Part shown: positions 18,696 to 26,658 of the stretch, one piece after another
How the letters are laid out: the number at the start of each line of letters is the position of its first letter
Numbering within the stretch: the stretch's first letter is position 1
Origin: Chitinophagaceae bacterium
Lineage (GTDB): Bacteria; Bacteroidota; Bacteroidia; Chitinophagales; Chitinophagaceae
Direction of reading: 5' to 3'
Assembly (NCBI GenBank): GCA_016713965.1
Contig: JADJOC010000002.1
Coordinates: 568,271-632,270, forward strand
DNA: 64,000 nt
The notes under the pieces: model-generated
What the model was told of the DNA's origin: nothing
What the model saw: only the letters and a program-made list of their open reading frames with translations
Database searches by the model: none
Position numbers and translations under genes: made by a program

Positions 18696-19553
18696 TTATA
18701 GTAAATATTTTAATACAGAAATAACATTCACACTTTTTACATCTTTAACAATTTCTTTATATGAATCTGTACAATAAATTTCATCTACATTCTGCAAATC
18801 AAATCCTTTGCTGAAAATCCCATGGCTCACCACCAAAATTATTTTTTCTGTTCCCAGTTTTTTTAATTCATTTGCCACGCCGATAAATGTGCCGCCACCA
18901 TCGCATATATCATCTACAATAAAACAAATTTTTCCGGTAAGGTCTTTTTCAAAAACTTCAAATCCAGTAAGACTTCCGGTTTTTACATCGCGGCTTTTCA
19001 TACATTCTACTACATGAATGTTGTTTAATGCTGCTGCCACTTTATAAATTTTCTTTAAAGCACCCGCATCGGGAGATACAATACAAAATTTGGATTCACC
19101 GGCTGTTAAATTTTTGGCTTTGTAATCCTGCAACACATCTTTTACAAAATTGATATTATCAATGGCATACGATTTATCCAGCAAAGCGGTAGCAACTTCT
19201 GAATGCGGATCAAATATTTTTATTTTATTAAACCCTGCATTATTTAAAACAGCCGCTATTACTTTTAAAGAAAAAGGCTCCCCTTCATTCATCACCCTGT
19301 CCATACGGGCTGCCAGCAAATAACTGATATACAATTCTATCTTTTCAAAACCCAAATGCTCTAACGTATTTTTTGCAAACAGCACAAGAATTAAATCGGC
19401 AGGTGAAGATATCCTTGTTAGTATTCTGCACACTGTATTTTCTTGCTGCAAATTTTGCATATCAATTTTTATATGCGGCTGTCCATCAGGAAAAGTTATC
19501 AGTTGAAATTTTATGTCAGACTGAGCCGGATCAATAAGGTTAAGTGTGTGCAT
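18696..19553 (-). CDS. prs: Ribose-phosphate pyrophosphokinase (PRPP synthetase)
   Basis: Makes PRPP from ribose 5-phosphate and ATP. This is a short 285-aa form. The PRPP loop CFIVDDICDGGGTF lies near 212-225, the flexible-loop region ARMDRVMNEGEPFSLK near 82-97, and a FDPHSE block near 115 supplies the metal-binding histidine. It sits nine bases after the phosphatase gene. In this operon its natural role is to feed PRPP to nicotinamide phosphoribosyltransferase. The housekeeping prs is presumably elsewhere; this is a pathway-dedicated paralogue. Confidence 0.9.
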   Translation of the reverse strand: MHTLNLIDPAQSDIKFQLITFPDGQPHIKIDMQNLQQENTVCRILTRISSPADLILVLFAKNTLEHLGFEKIELYISYLLAARMDRVMNEGEPFSLKVIAAVLNNAGFNKIKIFDPHSEVATALLDKSYAIDNINFVKDVLQDYKAKNLTAGESKFCIVSPDAGALKKIYKVAAALNNIHVVECMKSRDVKTGSLTGFEVFEKDLTGKICFIVDDICDGGGTFIGVANELKKLGTEKIILVVSHGIFSKGFDLQNVDEIYCTDSYKEIVKDVKSVNVISVLKYLL

Positions 19554-19562
19554 TTTTTTTAT

Positions 19563-20297
19563 TTAAATGTTATTTCTTCCTTTTTCATTTGGATATAAGT
19601 TTTTACAAATATCGCTTTGCCAAAATTCTTTTGTATCAATATTTAAGGCAGATAATTTACCATAAAAACCTGCACCGGTGTCTATATTCCACACATTGCA
19701 GCCCTGCATTGGAACATCTACATCATAATTGAGCGTTGGCGTATGGCCAAGATAAATTTCTTTAAACAATAATAGTCTTTTGGGATAAAGCTTTGAGTCT
19801 TTTTTTATTCGTTTATCCATAGTTAAGGCCATTTCCCATAAAGTTCTGTCCCACGAAAAATTACTGGCATACACTTCACCTTCAGGCCCATGCATAGAAG
19901 TAAATCCTGCGTGAATAAATAAACGATTTTGGTCATCTACAAAATAATTTTTCATTTGCTGAAAAAAAAGTAAATGTCGTGTTAATACTTCTGCTGGTTT
20001 ATTGTTATAACCATCCACAGTAGATTGCCCTCCATGAGCTAACCAGGTTTTGTCGGCCACTTGTGTTTCCAGCCACTGTTGGCACCAGGCATCATGATTG
20101 CCTTTGATAAAAATACAATTGAATTCTTTTTGTAAATCTAACAGGTACTCAATTACTTCAAAAGATTCACTCCATCCATCTACATAATCACCTGCAAAAA
20201 TCAACATATCGTTTTTTTGCAATTGCAATTGATGGATAATTTGTTTTATTGCTTTTAATGCTCCATGAATATCTCCTATCACAAATGTTCTTTTCAT
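19563..20297 (-). CDS. Calcineurin-like metallophosphoesterase (PPP family)
   Basis: 244-aa phosphatase with the whole PPP metal site: GDIHG (5-12), FAGDYVDGW (about 35-43), IKGNHDAW (about 65-72), HAGF and LGHTPT. Closest in layout to bacterial serine/threonine-phosphatase-like or ApaH-like enzymes. It overlaps the kptA stop by four bases, implying translational coupling, so a substrate from RNA repair or the ADP-ribose phosphates is plausible. That substrate is inference. Confidence 0.88.
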   Translation of the reverse strand: MKRTFVIGDIHGALKAIKQIIHQLQLQKNDMLIFAGDYVDGWSESFEVIEYLLDLQKEFNCIFIKGNHDAWCQQWLETQVADKTWLAHGGQSTVDGYNNKPAEVLTRHLLFFQQMKNYFVDDQNRLFIHAGFTSMHGPEGEVYASNFSWDRTLWEMALTMDKRIKKDSKLYPKRLLLFKEIYLGHTPTLNYDVDVPMQGCNVWNIDTGAGFYGKLSALNIDTKEFWQSDICKNLYPNEKGRNNI

Positions 20298-20837
20298 TTT
20301 GAAATATATTTCTTATCCACAAAATCTGTTAACCAAACTCCGTTTTCCGACAGGTAAAATAAAATTCCATCCTGGTGCATCTCTTCTGCACGGATGTTGA
20401 GCACCACAGCTTTGCCATGCCGGGAACCTACATTAATAGCAGTGTCTTTATCCTGGCTAAGATGCACATGATGCCGTTTCATTTTTTGAATACCTTCTTT
20501 TAAAATAGAAGCCACATTTCTTTCAGCCGTTCCATGATAAAGAACTGGTGGCGGTACAGTTGAAGATAACTCTAAATCCACCTGGATGGAGTGCCCCTGG
20601 TTAGCCCTTATCATAGTTTTATCAGTATTAAAAATATACCGTTGTTTATTATTGGTTTCAACTATTTCTTCCAATTCTTGCATTGATATTTTTTTTCCCA
20701 TATCCATTCATCTGGTTAAGTAATTCAGTTACGCTTACCCAACCATTTTCATCCAGAATCAATCCTATTTCCTCTGGTTTATGCCTAAGCACCAGGCTTA
20801 GGAATACACCTAATTTTCTTTTATGTTGTTCGTTCAT
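20294..20837 (-). CDS. kptA: RNA 2'-phosphotransferase KptA/Tpt1, one apparent frameshift
   Basis: Transfers an internal RNA 2'-phosphate to NAD+, releasing nicotinamide and ADP-ribose 1'',2''-cyclic phosphate. ATG 20835-20837 opens a segment with VLRHKPEEIGLILDENGW, carrying the Arg18-His19 pair that is catalytic in this family. The remainder (LYHGTAERNVASILKEGI, RHHVHLSQD) continues in another frame after the A/T8 run at 20689-20696, which must lose one base. The joined length of about 180 aa is normal. Taking only the downstream 137-aa frame would wrongly discard the catalytic N-terminus. Confidence 0.9.
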
Positions 20838-20855
20838 TTTTTAATTTTTATTAAT

Positions 20856-21335
20856 TTATTCAAAGTCATATACATAGGTTTCTATATTACTACCTATAAG
20901 TGTAGTCTCAATCAGTGGCTCGATCAACTCCCATTTGCCGCCGGCTAAGCCGCATCCTATTCTTGGCATATGTACGCTAGCTTTTAAATCCCTTGCACTC
21001 TTTGCCAGCAATAACAAGCAGGATTGCACTGCTTCATAGCGAATCGGCACTCCATTGCTTCCTGTTTTGGTTCCCTGCTGGCCAATCATATTGGCCACAT
21101 AAATGTATTTTTCAACTGGTACAATTTGTATTTTTCCCAAACCGAAATCATTCTCATTTCTTTCTTTATGCCATTTTCTATAGGCATCTTCAGGTTGCTT
21201 CCATCTTTTGGAAATGGCTAATACAAAACCCTTACCCCATCCTCCAATATCATTACAGATATGAGCAATTATTTTTATACCGCTTGCCTGTGGTGATGTA
21301 GCATCTCCTTTAAGATAATTTATTTTCATGATCAA
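20856..21335 (-). CDS. Macro domain protein, Poa1p / Appr-1''-phosphatase-like
   Basis: Single macro domain of about 157 aa. Motifs: GDATSPQASGIKIIAHICND at the N-terminus (adenine/ribose binding), IGGWGKGFVLAIS (diphosphate loop) and MPRIGCGLAGGKW. This pattern is that of yeast Poa1p, which dephosphorylates ADP-ribose 1''-phosphate, the next intermediate after Tpt1. It is 18 bp upstream of kptA. Start may be the first or second Met of MIMKINYL. Confidence 0.9.
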   Translation of the reverse strand: MIMKINYLKGDATSPQASGIKIIAHICNDIGGWGKGFVLAISKRWKQPEDAYRKWHKERNENDFGLGKIQIVPVEKYIYVANMIGQQGTKTGSNGVPIRYEAVQSCLLLLAKSARDLKASVHMPRIGCGLAGGKWELIEPLIETTLIGSNIETYVYDFE

Positions 21336-21339
21336 TAAA

Positions 21340-21675
21340 TTACTTAAATGTTTTAGTTAACCGGATTTTTCCGATTATTTTTTTATTCATTTCCTCCAGT
21401 TCATTCGCAGGTATCCAATATTCATCATGAATTTTTCCGCCTACATTTTGAATATCGTATTTTGATAAAAATTCAGTTTCCAAATCAAATTCTACTACGT
21501 ACCCAATTCCATATGCCGGTACATTCCACTGTTCTGTTATTTGTACAGCGTATTCTTCATTGGTTACGGGATAAAAAATAGGCTGTTCTGGCAACCTTGG
21601 TGGAAATGCTGCCCACCCACTTTGTTCGATCAAATCCAATTCAGCCTGGTTAACAGGGCGATATAATGTTATCAT
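21340..21675 (-). CDS. Small protein of the family annotated ADP-ribosylation/crystallin J1
   Basis: 111-aa protein with LYRPVNQAELDLIEQSGW, FPPRLPEQPIFYPV and WIPANELEEMN. Relatives are annotated ADP-ribosylation/crystallin J1, a database name without biochemical support that I know of. It is too small to be an ADP-ribosylglycohydrolase. Placed between NADAR and macro genes, so a role in ADP-ribose metabolism is likely but unproven. Confidence 0.7.
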   Translation of the reverse strand: MITLYRPVNQAELDLIEQSGWAAFPPRLPEQPIFYPVTNEEYAVQITEQWNVPAYGIGYVVEFDLETEFLSKYDIQNVGGKIHDEYWIPANELEEMNKKIIGKIRLTKTFK

Positions 21676-21697
21676 TGTATTTTTTTTAAATTAATTT

Positions 21698-22243
21698 TCA
21701 TAGCTTTAATTTATCCCTTACTTCCATTAAAGCAAATCCCAGCAAATTCAATCCTTTCCAGTTAACAGGGTTATTAATATCAGGGTTATCTGCTGCTAAT
21801 CCTACACCCCAGATAGCATCCACCGGACTTGCTTCTACTAAAATTCTGTTATTAGTAGACAATAAATATTCCTGTAAATCTTTATGCTGGCTGAATTTAT
21901 AGAAGTTGCCTTCCACTACCAGCTCAAATCTTTTTTCCAGCCACTTTGCATCATCATAACCCTTTACTTCCCTACCCAGTTTTTTAGCTTCGGCGGGTGT
22001 TTTTGCATTTAAAATTTTAGACAAAGTTTCTTCATCACTAAATAATTCTGCTTTTTTAGCCATCATCCAATGCTCTGCAGTTTTATATTGTATTCCATTA
22101 ACTGTAAATTCGCTTAGCCACCATTGACTAAAGCATGTTTTGGTAATAGTACCATCTTTTGAAGGGTGATGCCCCCAGAAGAAAATATACTTTTGCTCTC
22201 CTTCTTTTACTTTTTCAAAAACCCATTCCATATTATACTTCAT
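21698..22243 (-). CDS. NADAR family N-glycosidase (YbiA / DUF1768)
   Basis: 181-aa NADAR protein. Motifs: FFWGHHPS, the strand FSQWWLSEFTVNG, the key TAEHWMMAKKAELF helix and the C-terminal DAIWGVGLAADN. NADAR enzymes cleave N-glycosidic bonds; relatives remove riboflavin intermediates or ADP-ribose from guanine in nucleic acids. It lies two bases after the nicotinamide phosphoribosyltransferase stop, so the two are coupled. Here ADP-ribosyl-guanine removal fits the operon better than riboflavin metabolism, but that is inference. Confidence 0.88.
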   Translation of the reverse strand: MKYNMEWVFEKVKEGEQKYIFFWGHHPSKDGTITKTCFSQWWLSEFTVNGIQYKTAEHWMMAKKAELFSDEETLSKILNAKTPAEAKKLGREVKGYDDAKWLEKRFELVVEGNFYKFSQHKDLQEYLLSTNNRILVEASPVDAIWGVGLAADNPDINNPVNWKGLNLLGFALMEVRDKLKL

Positions 22244-22245
22244 AA

Positions 22246-23720
22246 TTAAATATTTTGTTTTAATCTTTCCCTGATTTCATGCAAGCATTGGTCAATTAGT
22301 AATTTTCCGTCTTTAAAAACAGTTTTTAATTCTCCTTTACTTTCTTCCTGCCAGTTACATTCATCTTTATATTCATACTTTCCGGTAGTTGCATTTTTAT
22401 GAATGGCAATTAAACCTTTGGCAGATTTTTTTGTGCCGTCATCAGTTTTTGGATTTTTAAAAATAGCACGTCCTTCACCATTTACTTCCCCGTAAGTGGC
22501 TTTCATGGCAAAACCATACGTATCACGTGTTACATATTCATACGTGTAAGAGCCTATGCCTAACACCACGTTATAACTACAGAACCCTTGCTCTTCCAAA
22601 CCTTGCAAAATTTGCTGTTGCCTTTCCGTTGTGATGCTATCGCCATAAATAAGCCCGATATGTGCATCCAACAGTTTGTAACCTTTTTCAGTTGTTGTTC
22701 CGCCAAATATTTCCCAAAGGCAGGCTATAGCGCCTTTGTATTCAGGGCTCCCCGGCCGGGCAGCTTTATCACCGATAATAATTTTTACAGGATCACCACT
22801 ATCGGGGCGGATAACTACCTTGCCATTTCTAGCCAGTATTTTTGCTTTTAATTCAGGTAAAAATTGTGTGATCACCTGCCAGAAATCCCAGGTATCGGAA
22901 ACAATAGAAACGATACCTGCAGGATAAATTTCAGTGATTAATCTTTCGAAAGTTGCTATTTCGCCATCCTGCATACCCATGCACATTACACTATGTTCGG
23001 TAGCTGCTACAGATGCGCCAACCATTTCTTTTTCGCAATCGGCATTGTAATATTTTTCTAAAAATCTATGGCTGGGATAGTATCTGTCCCTGCAAAACTT
23101 AGCAAATGTGCAGCACCACTTAACACTGCATCTTCGAGGCCGCTCATTCCCCTAAAAGAAAAATCGTGCCCCTGCCAGGGAATAAACCCGGCATCTTTTC
23201 CCACAGTTTTTTCAGCATATTGTGTAAATGTTTTTAAATATTGAAAGGCTGTAGTGGCAGAAGTACAAGGCTTCCATAAAATTGCACTCATTAATGTTTC
23301 CAGCATATTGGTCAGCCAAAAAAATTCAGGCAACGTATTTTTTATGGTTAACACCGGCACTTTCATTGGCACTAAAACTCCTTCCGGCAAGGCTTTTATT
23401 TCCAAAGGCAGATAACCTAAATCATGCAACTGCTCTATGTGCTGGAAAGTAATGGCGCCTGCACCCAGGTAATTATCTATTCGCCTTTTGTAAACAGCAA
23501 TAACTTCTTCCTTTTTTAATTTAAAAAAATTATCATCAAATTGGCGGAGCAAATATTCTTTAATAAAATATTGCAAACCAAAAAATACAATATCGTTGAT
23601 CTCTTCACTGCGTGATTTTCTTGGTGTGAGATTGGAATACACCAGCGTAGTACCTTCAGGATATTGAAATATGTGCCCTACTTTGTAGCCGTCTTTCAAA
23701 AGTATTGGTAGTGTTGTCAT
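22246..23720 (-). CDS. Nicotinamide phosphoribosyltransferase (NAMPT/NadV), one apparent frameshift
   Basis: Converts nicotinamide and PRPP to NMN, the first step of NAD+ salvage. Motifs: ILLKDGYKVGH at the start, GHDFSFRGMSGLEDA, SFAGTDTIPAIDF, EHSVMCMG (catalytic His), VVIRPDSGDP and IYGDSITTERQ. The frame breaks at the A/T5 run 23060-23064; one extra base restores IDFLEKYYNADCEKEMVGAS and a length of about 490 aa, that of known NAMPTs. It starts ten bases after the regulator gene. The final NMN-to-NAD step must be encoded elsewhere. Confidence 0.93.
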
Positions 23721-23729
23721 ACTGTTATT

Positions 23730-24412
23730 TTAAATTTGAAATTGAAATCCTTCGGTTAATAAATTTTTATATGCTTCCTGGTCAAAGCTATACAACTCAG
23801 GGCTGCCGGTTTTTTAACCCAGTTTTTTTAAACCGGTAGCTTTTAATATTTTGGTGCTCAAATTTTTTTTCTAAAGTTTCTTTTGTCAATTTCTTTTTCC
23901 AAGATGCATTCATATAATTGTTGTAACTCAGTTAAGGTAAAGTGTGTGTTCAGCAACTCAAAACCCATGGGCTGGTAAGTAACTTTTGATTTTAATCTTG
24001 CTAATGCCGTTTTTACAATTTCCTTATGGTCAAATCCCAGTTTAGGAAGCTTGCTGGTTTTAAACCATTTAATATCATTGGCAGTGCTGCCTGCTACAAT
24101 ATTATATTTTAATGGATTAATCAAAGAAAAGTAAACTACAGAAAGTACCCTTCCCCGGGGGTCCCGGTCTGTAGCATCAAAAGTATACAGCTGCTCTAAA
24201 AAGAGTTCGGCCAGCCCGGTTTTAGTCTGTAAAATCCTTTGAGCAGCGGCTTCAAAAGTTTCATCAATATGCAAAAAACCTCCGGGAATAGTCCAAAAAT
24301 TTTTATACGGCTCTTCATTCCTGTTGATCAGTAAAATAGAAAGATCTGCGCCGTCATATCCGAATACAACGCAATCTATCGTAACTGAAGGCCTTGGAAA
24401 TTTTGATAACAT
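23730..24412 (-). CDS. NrtR-like Nudix-related regulator, frameshift and in-frame stop
   Basis: Nudix-fold N-terminus (RPSVTIDCVVFGYDG, then GGFLHIDETFEAAAQRIL) joined to a C-terminal winged helix (HFTLTELQQLYE, DKRNFRKK), the NrtR arrangement. The Nudix box is degenerate: the REUXEE glutamates are missing (RILQTKTGL), which suggests a regulator and not a hydrolase. ATG 24410-24412 is the start. After RNFRKK the frame shifts at T8 23863-23870, and a TAA at 23814-23816 interrupts the tail, which then resumes as ELYSFDQEAYKNLL to 23730. NrtR proteins repress NAD genes and sense ADP-ribose-type ligands. Confidence 0.82.
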
Positions 24413-24420
24413 ATTTTTAG

Positions 24421-24441
24421 TTAGTGTAATTAAAACACTAA
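24421..24441. promoter_or_regulatory. 21-bp palindrome, candidate NrtR operator
   Basis: TTAGTGT, a 7-bp spacer, then ACACTAA: a perfect 7+7 dyad ending 8 bp upstream of the regulator start codon. Length and place suit an autoregulatory NrtR site controlling the whole NAD operon. The match to a published consensus was not checked. Confidence 0.65.
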
Positions 24442-24747
24442 GTAAGTTTATTTTAGTTATTCCACCAAATATTATTTGATTTAATATATGAATGTGCTGA
24501 TTGATACGATGCAGAAGATGTATGCAATACATAAAAAATATTATGATTTTATACTGCTGAAAAAACGATTTGCTGCCCAATGGCTGGGCGATAGCAGTGG
24601 AAAGCACGGTGAAGGCTGGTGCAGGGCCTTGTGCAGGACTTGCAACGGATAGCGCCTGCTGCTGTTCGATAATATTACCAATGCTTACAGCCCCAGAGCC
24701 TTAATTAAAAATTTATTATCTTACCTGCCCAATTATAAAACAACCTT
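24442..24747. other. Divergent intergenic region with small hairpins
   Basis: Separates the NAD operon from parA. It contains the short hairpin GCCCAATGGCTGGGC near 24575 and GC-rich sequence to about 24665. No gene is supported. Confidence 0.5.
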
Positions 24748-25491
24748 ATGACGACAATTGCATTATACAACCTTAAAGGTGGCGTAGGCAAGACTGCCAG
24801 CTGTGTAAATTTTGCTTATCTCGCTGCTGCCGATGGTTATAAAACCCTGCTTTGGGATATTGATCCGCAAGGCTCTTCTTCATTTTATTATAAAGTAAAG
24901 CCCAAAACACACCCGGGAATTAAAAAATTGATTACCAAAGATGCTGACCTGGAAAATGCAATATTTTCTACCGATTTTGAATTGCTGGATGTAATACCGG
25001 CCGATAATTCTGCCAAAAGCTTTGATATTATGCTGGATGAAATGAAGGGCAATAAATACCGCCTGAAATCTGTATTAAAGCAGCTGGATAAGGAATATGA
25101 TTTTGTATTTATAGATTGCCCGCCGGGTTTTAGCGCCCTGAGCGAAAATATTTTTAATGCCGCTGATATTGTTTTAATGCCCGTAATACCTACCACACTT
25201 TCTGTACGCACCTATCATATGGTAAAAGATTATTTTAAAGAAAGAGAACTGGATATGGGTAAGCTGATGTGCTTTTTCACCATGGCCGACCTGCGGAAAA
25301 ATATGCACAATGAAATAATGGAAGAATTATATAAAGACAAACGCTTTTTTGAAAATTATATTCCTTATTTAAGCGATGTGGAAAAAATGGGTGTACATAA
25401 GGCGCCCATTATGGAGTTTGCGAACAGCAGCTACGCTGCTAAATGCTACCGGGAATTGTGGACGGAAATTAAGGAAGGTGTGCTGGAATAA
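24748..25491 (+). CDS. ParA/Soj-type AAA ATPase
   Basis: 247-aa deviant-Walker ATPase. KGGVGKTASC at 9-18 is the deviant Walker A, WDIDPQGSSSF near 40 is Walker A', and YDFVFIDCPPGFSAL near 115 is Walker B. Such proteins segregate DNA or position cell machinery. No ParB gene or parS-like site is adjacent; the next gene is an esterase. An orphan chromosomal ParA is therefore likely. Confidence 0.9.
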   Translation: MTTIALYNLKGGVGKTASCVNFAYLAAADGYKTLLWDIDPQGSSSFYYKVKPKTHPGIKKLITKDADLENAIFSTDFELLDVIPADNSAKSFDIMLDEMKGNKYRLKSVLKQLDKEYDFVFIDCPPGFSALSENIFNAADIVLMPVIPTTLSVRTYHMVKDYFKERELDMGKLMCFFTMADLRKNMHNEIMEELYKDKRFFENYIPYLSDVEKMGVHKAPIMEFANSSYAAKCYRELWTEIKEGVLE

Positions 25492-25532
25492 ATATTTTTC
25501 CCATCTTTACAAAAAATAATCTCAATATTATT

Positions 25533-26264
25533 ATGAACAGACAACTAACGAGCTGGTTTAGCCCGGCATTACAAAAAGAAATGCCGATAGCCACTTATGG
25601 AGATTTTGGCTTTGCTTTATTATTGGTACCTACTGCGGCTGCAGATTACCTGGAATACGAACGCTTTCAGCTAATGGATAGCTTAGCGCCATATATCAAT
25701 AGCGGAAAAGTAAAAGTATTTTCAGTAAACAGTATTAACAATGAAAGCTGGCTGAACAACAATATGGCCGGCGAGCACAAAGCCATCCGTCACAACCAGT
25801 TTAACGAATATATTTATAATGAAGTAGTGCCTTTTATAAAAAACAGCACTTCACCCGAAACACCAATAATTACCTGCGGTGCCTCTTTCGGAGCGTTGCA
25901 CAGTATTAACTTATTTTTAAAAAGACCCGATTTAATTAACGGCGTAATTGCCATGAGTGGCGTGTACAATTTATCAGAATACAGCAAAGGTTTTTTTGAT
26001 GAGCAAGTATATTTTAATTCGCCCATGCATTATTTAAAAAATCTTAGCGACCATCATTTGCTGGAGCAAATCCGCCGGAGCAATCACATTCATATTCTTA
26101 CCGGCAGTGGTGATTATGAAGATCCCAATGCTTCAAAAGAATTTGCAAGCATGCTATACAGTAAAGGCATCAATTATGAGCTGGATGTGCGGGGGCACGA
26201 ATGGAAGCATGACTGGCCTACGTGGAGGGCAATGTTGCCGTTGTATCTGGAAACAAGATTTTAG
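25533..26264 (+). CDS. Esterase-like alpha/beta hydrolase
   Basis: 243-aa protein of the putative esterase (Esterase D-like) family. The nucleophile elbow is CGASFGALHS near 111-120 with Ser, TGSGDYED near 190 supplies the acid, and GHEWKHDWPTW near 220 supplies the His. No signal peptide. Substrate unknown. Followed by a strong terminator. Confidence 0.85.
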   Translation: MNRQLTSWFSPALQKEMPIATYGDFGFALLLVPTAAADYLEYERFQLMDSLAPYINSGKVKVFSVNSINNESWLNNNMAGEHKAIRHNQFNEYIYNEVVPFIKNSTSPETPIITCGASFGALHSINLFLKRPDLINGVIAMSGVYNLSEYSKGFFDEQVYFNSPMHYLKNLSDHHLLEQIRRSNHIHILTGSGDYEDPNASKEFASMLYSKGINYELDVRGHEWKHDWPTWRAMLPLYLETRF

Positions 26265-26274
26265 TTTTTAGAAT

Positions 26275-26304
26275 AAAAAGATCCGCCGTCGGCGGATCTT
26301 TTTA
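26275..26304. terminator. Rho-independent terminator, bidirectional
   Basis: Hairpin AAAGATCCGCC / GGCGGATCTTT with A and T tracts on either side, 11 bp after the esterase stop. Confidence 0.9.
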
Positions 26305-26658
26305 TTAATTTATGTTACGAGCTGCAGTTTTTCATGGCATCATCGTTGCCACGCTCGGTTCATCGGCAATGCAGCTATTTGGCTTTTATCGAAGCGGAAA
26401 TTGAATTGGAATATAAATTATTTATTATCTTTTCTTTAAAATATAAAGTAGCTACAATTAATACAAACAGCGTAAAATAATCAAATGTTGAAGCTACAGA
26501 AGTACAAAAGCTAAATCAGGGCTCCTTCCCGAAAACGGGATGTAATCGTTTTCGGGCGGCTTTTTTGGTTACTTTTTTTCCGCAAAAAAAGTAACATACT
26601 AAATTCTTTTCCACTGTAAAATTCCTTACAGTAAAATCTTTTTCTGTACATTTATGCC
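26305..26658. other. Intergenic region with two further hairpins
   Basis: No gene is seen. CCCGAAAACG pairs with CGTTTTCGGG (26528-26556) followed by six T, a probable terminator. GTTACTTTTTTT pairs with AAAAAAAGTAAC (26569-26596), a very AT-rich stem just upstream of polA. Confidence 0.65.

Noticed and set aside
18435..24441. Phage-type NAD+ reconstitution locus
   Set aside because: No phage structural or replication genes are near, the operon has its own NrtR-like regulator, and no NMN adenylyltransferase or ADPR-pyrophosphate synthetase is present; a chromosomal NAD operon is the better reading.
24748..25491. Plasmid partition locus
   Set aside because: ParA stands alone without ParB, iterons or a replication gene, amid chromosomal genes.
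26305..26527. Non-coding RNA gene between the esterase and polA
   Set aside because: Only loosely palindromic sequence (AGCTGCA ... TGCAGCT) is visible, with no promoter or conserved fold.
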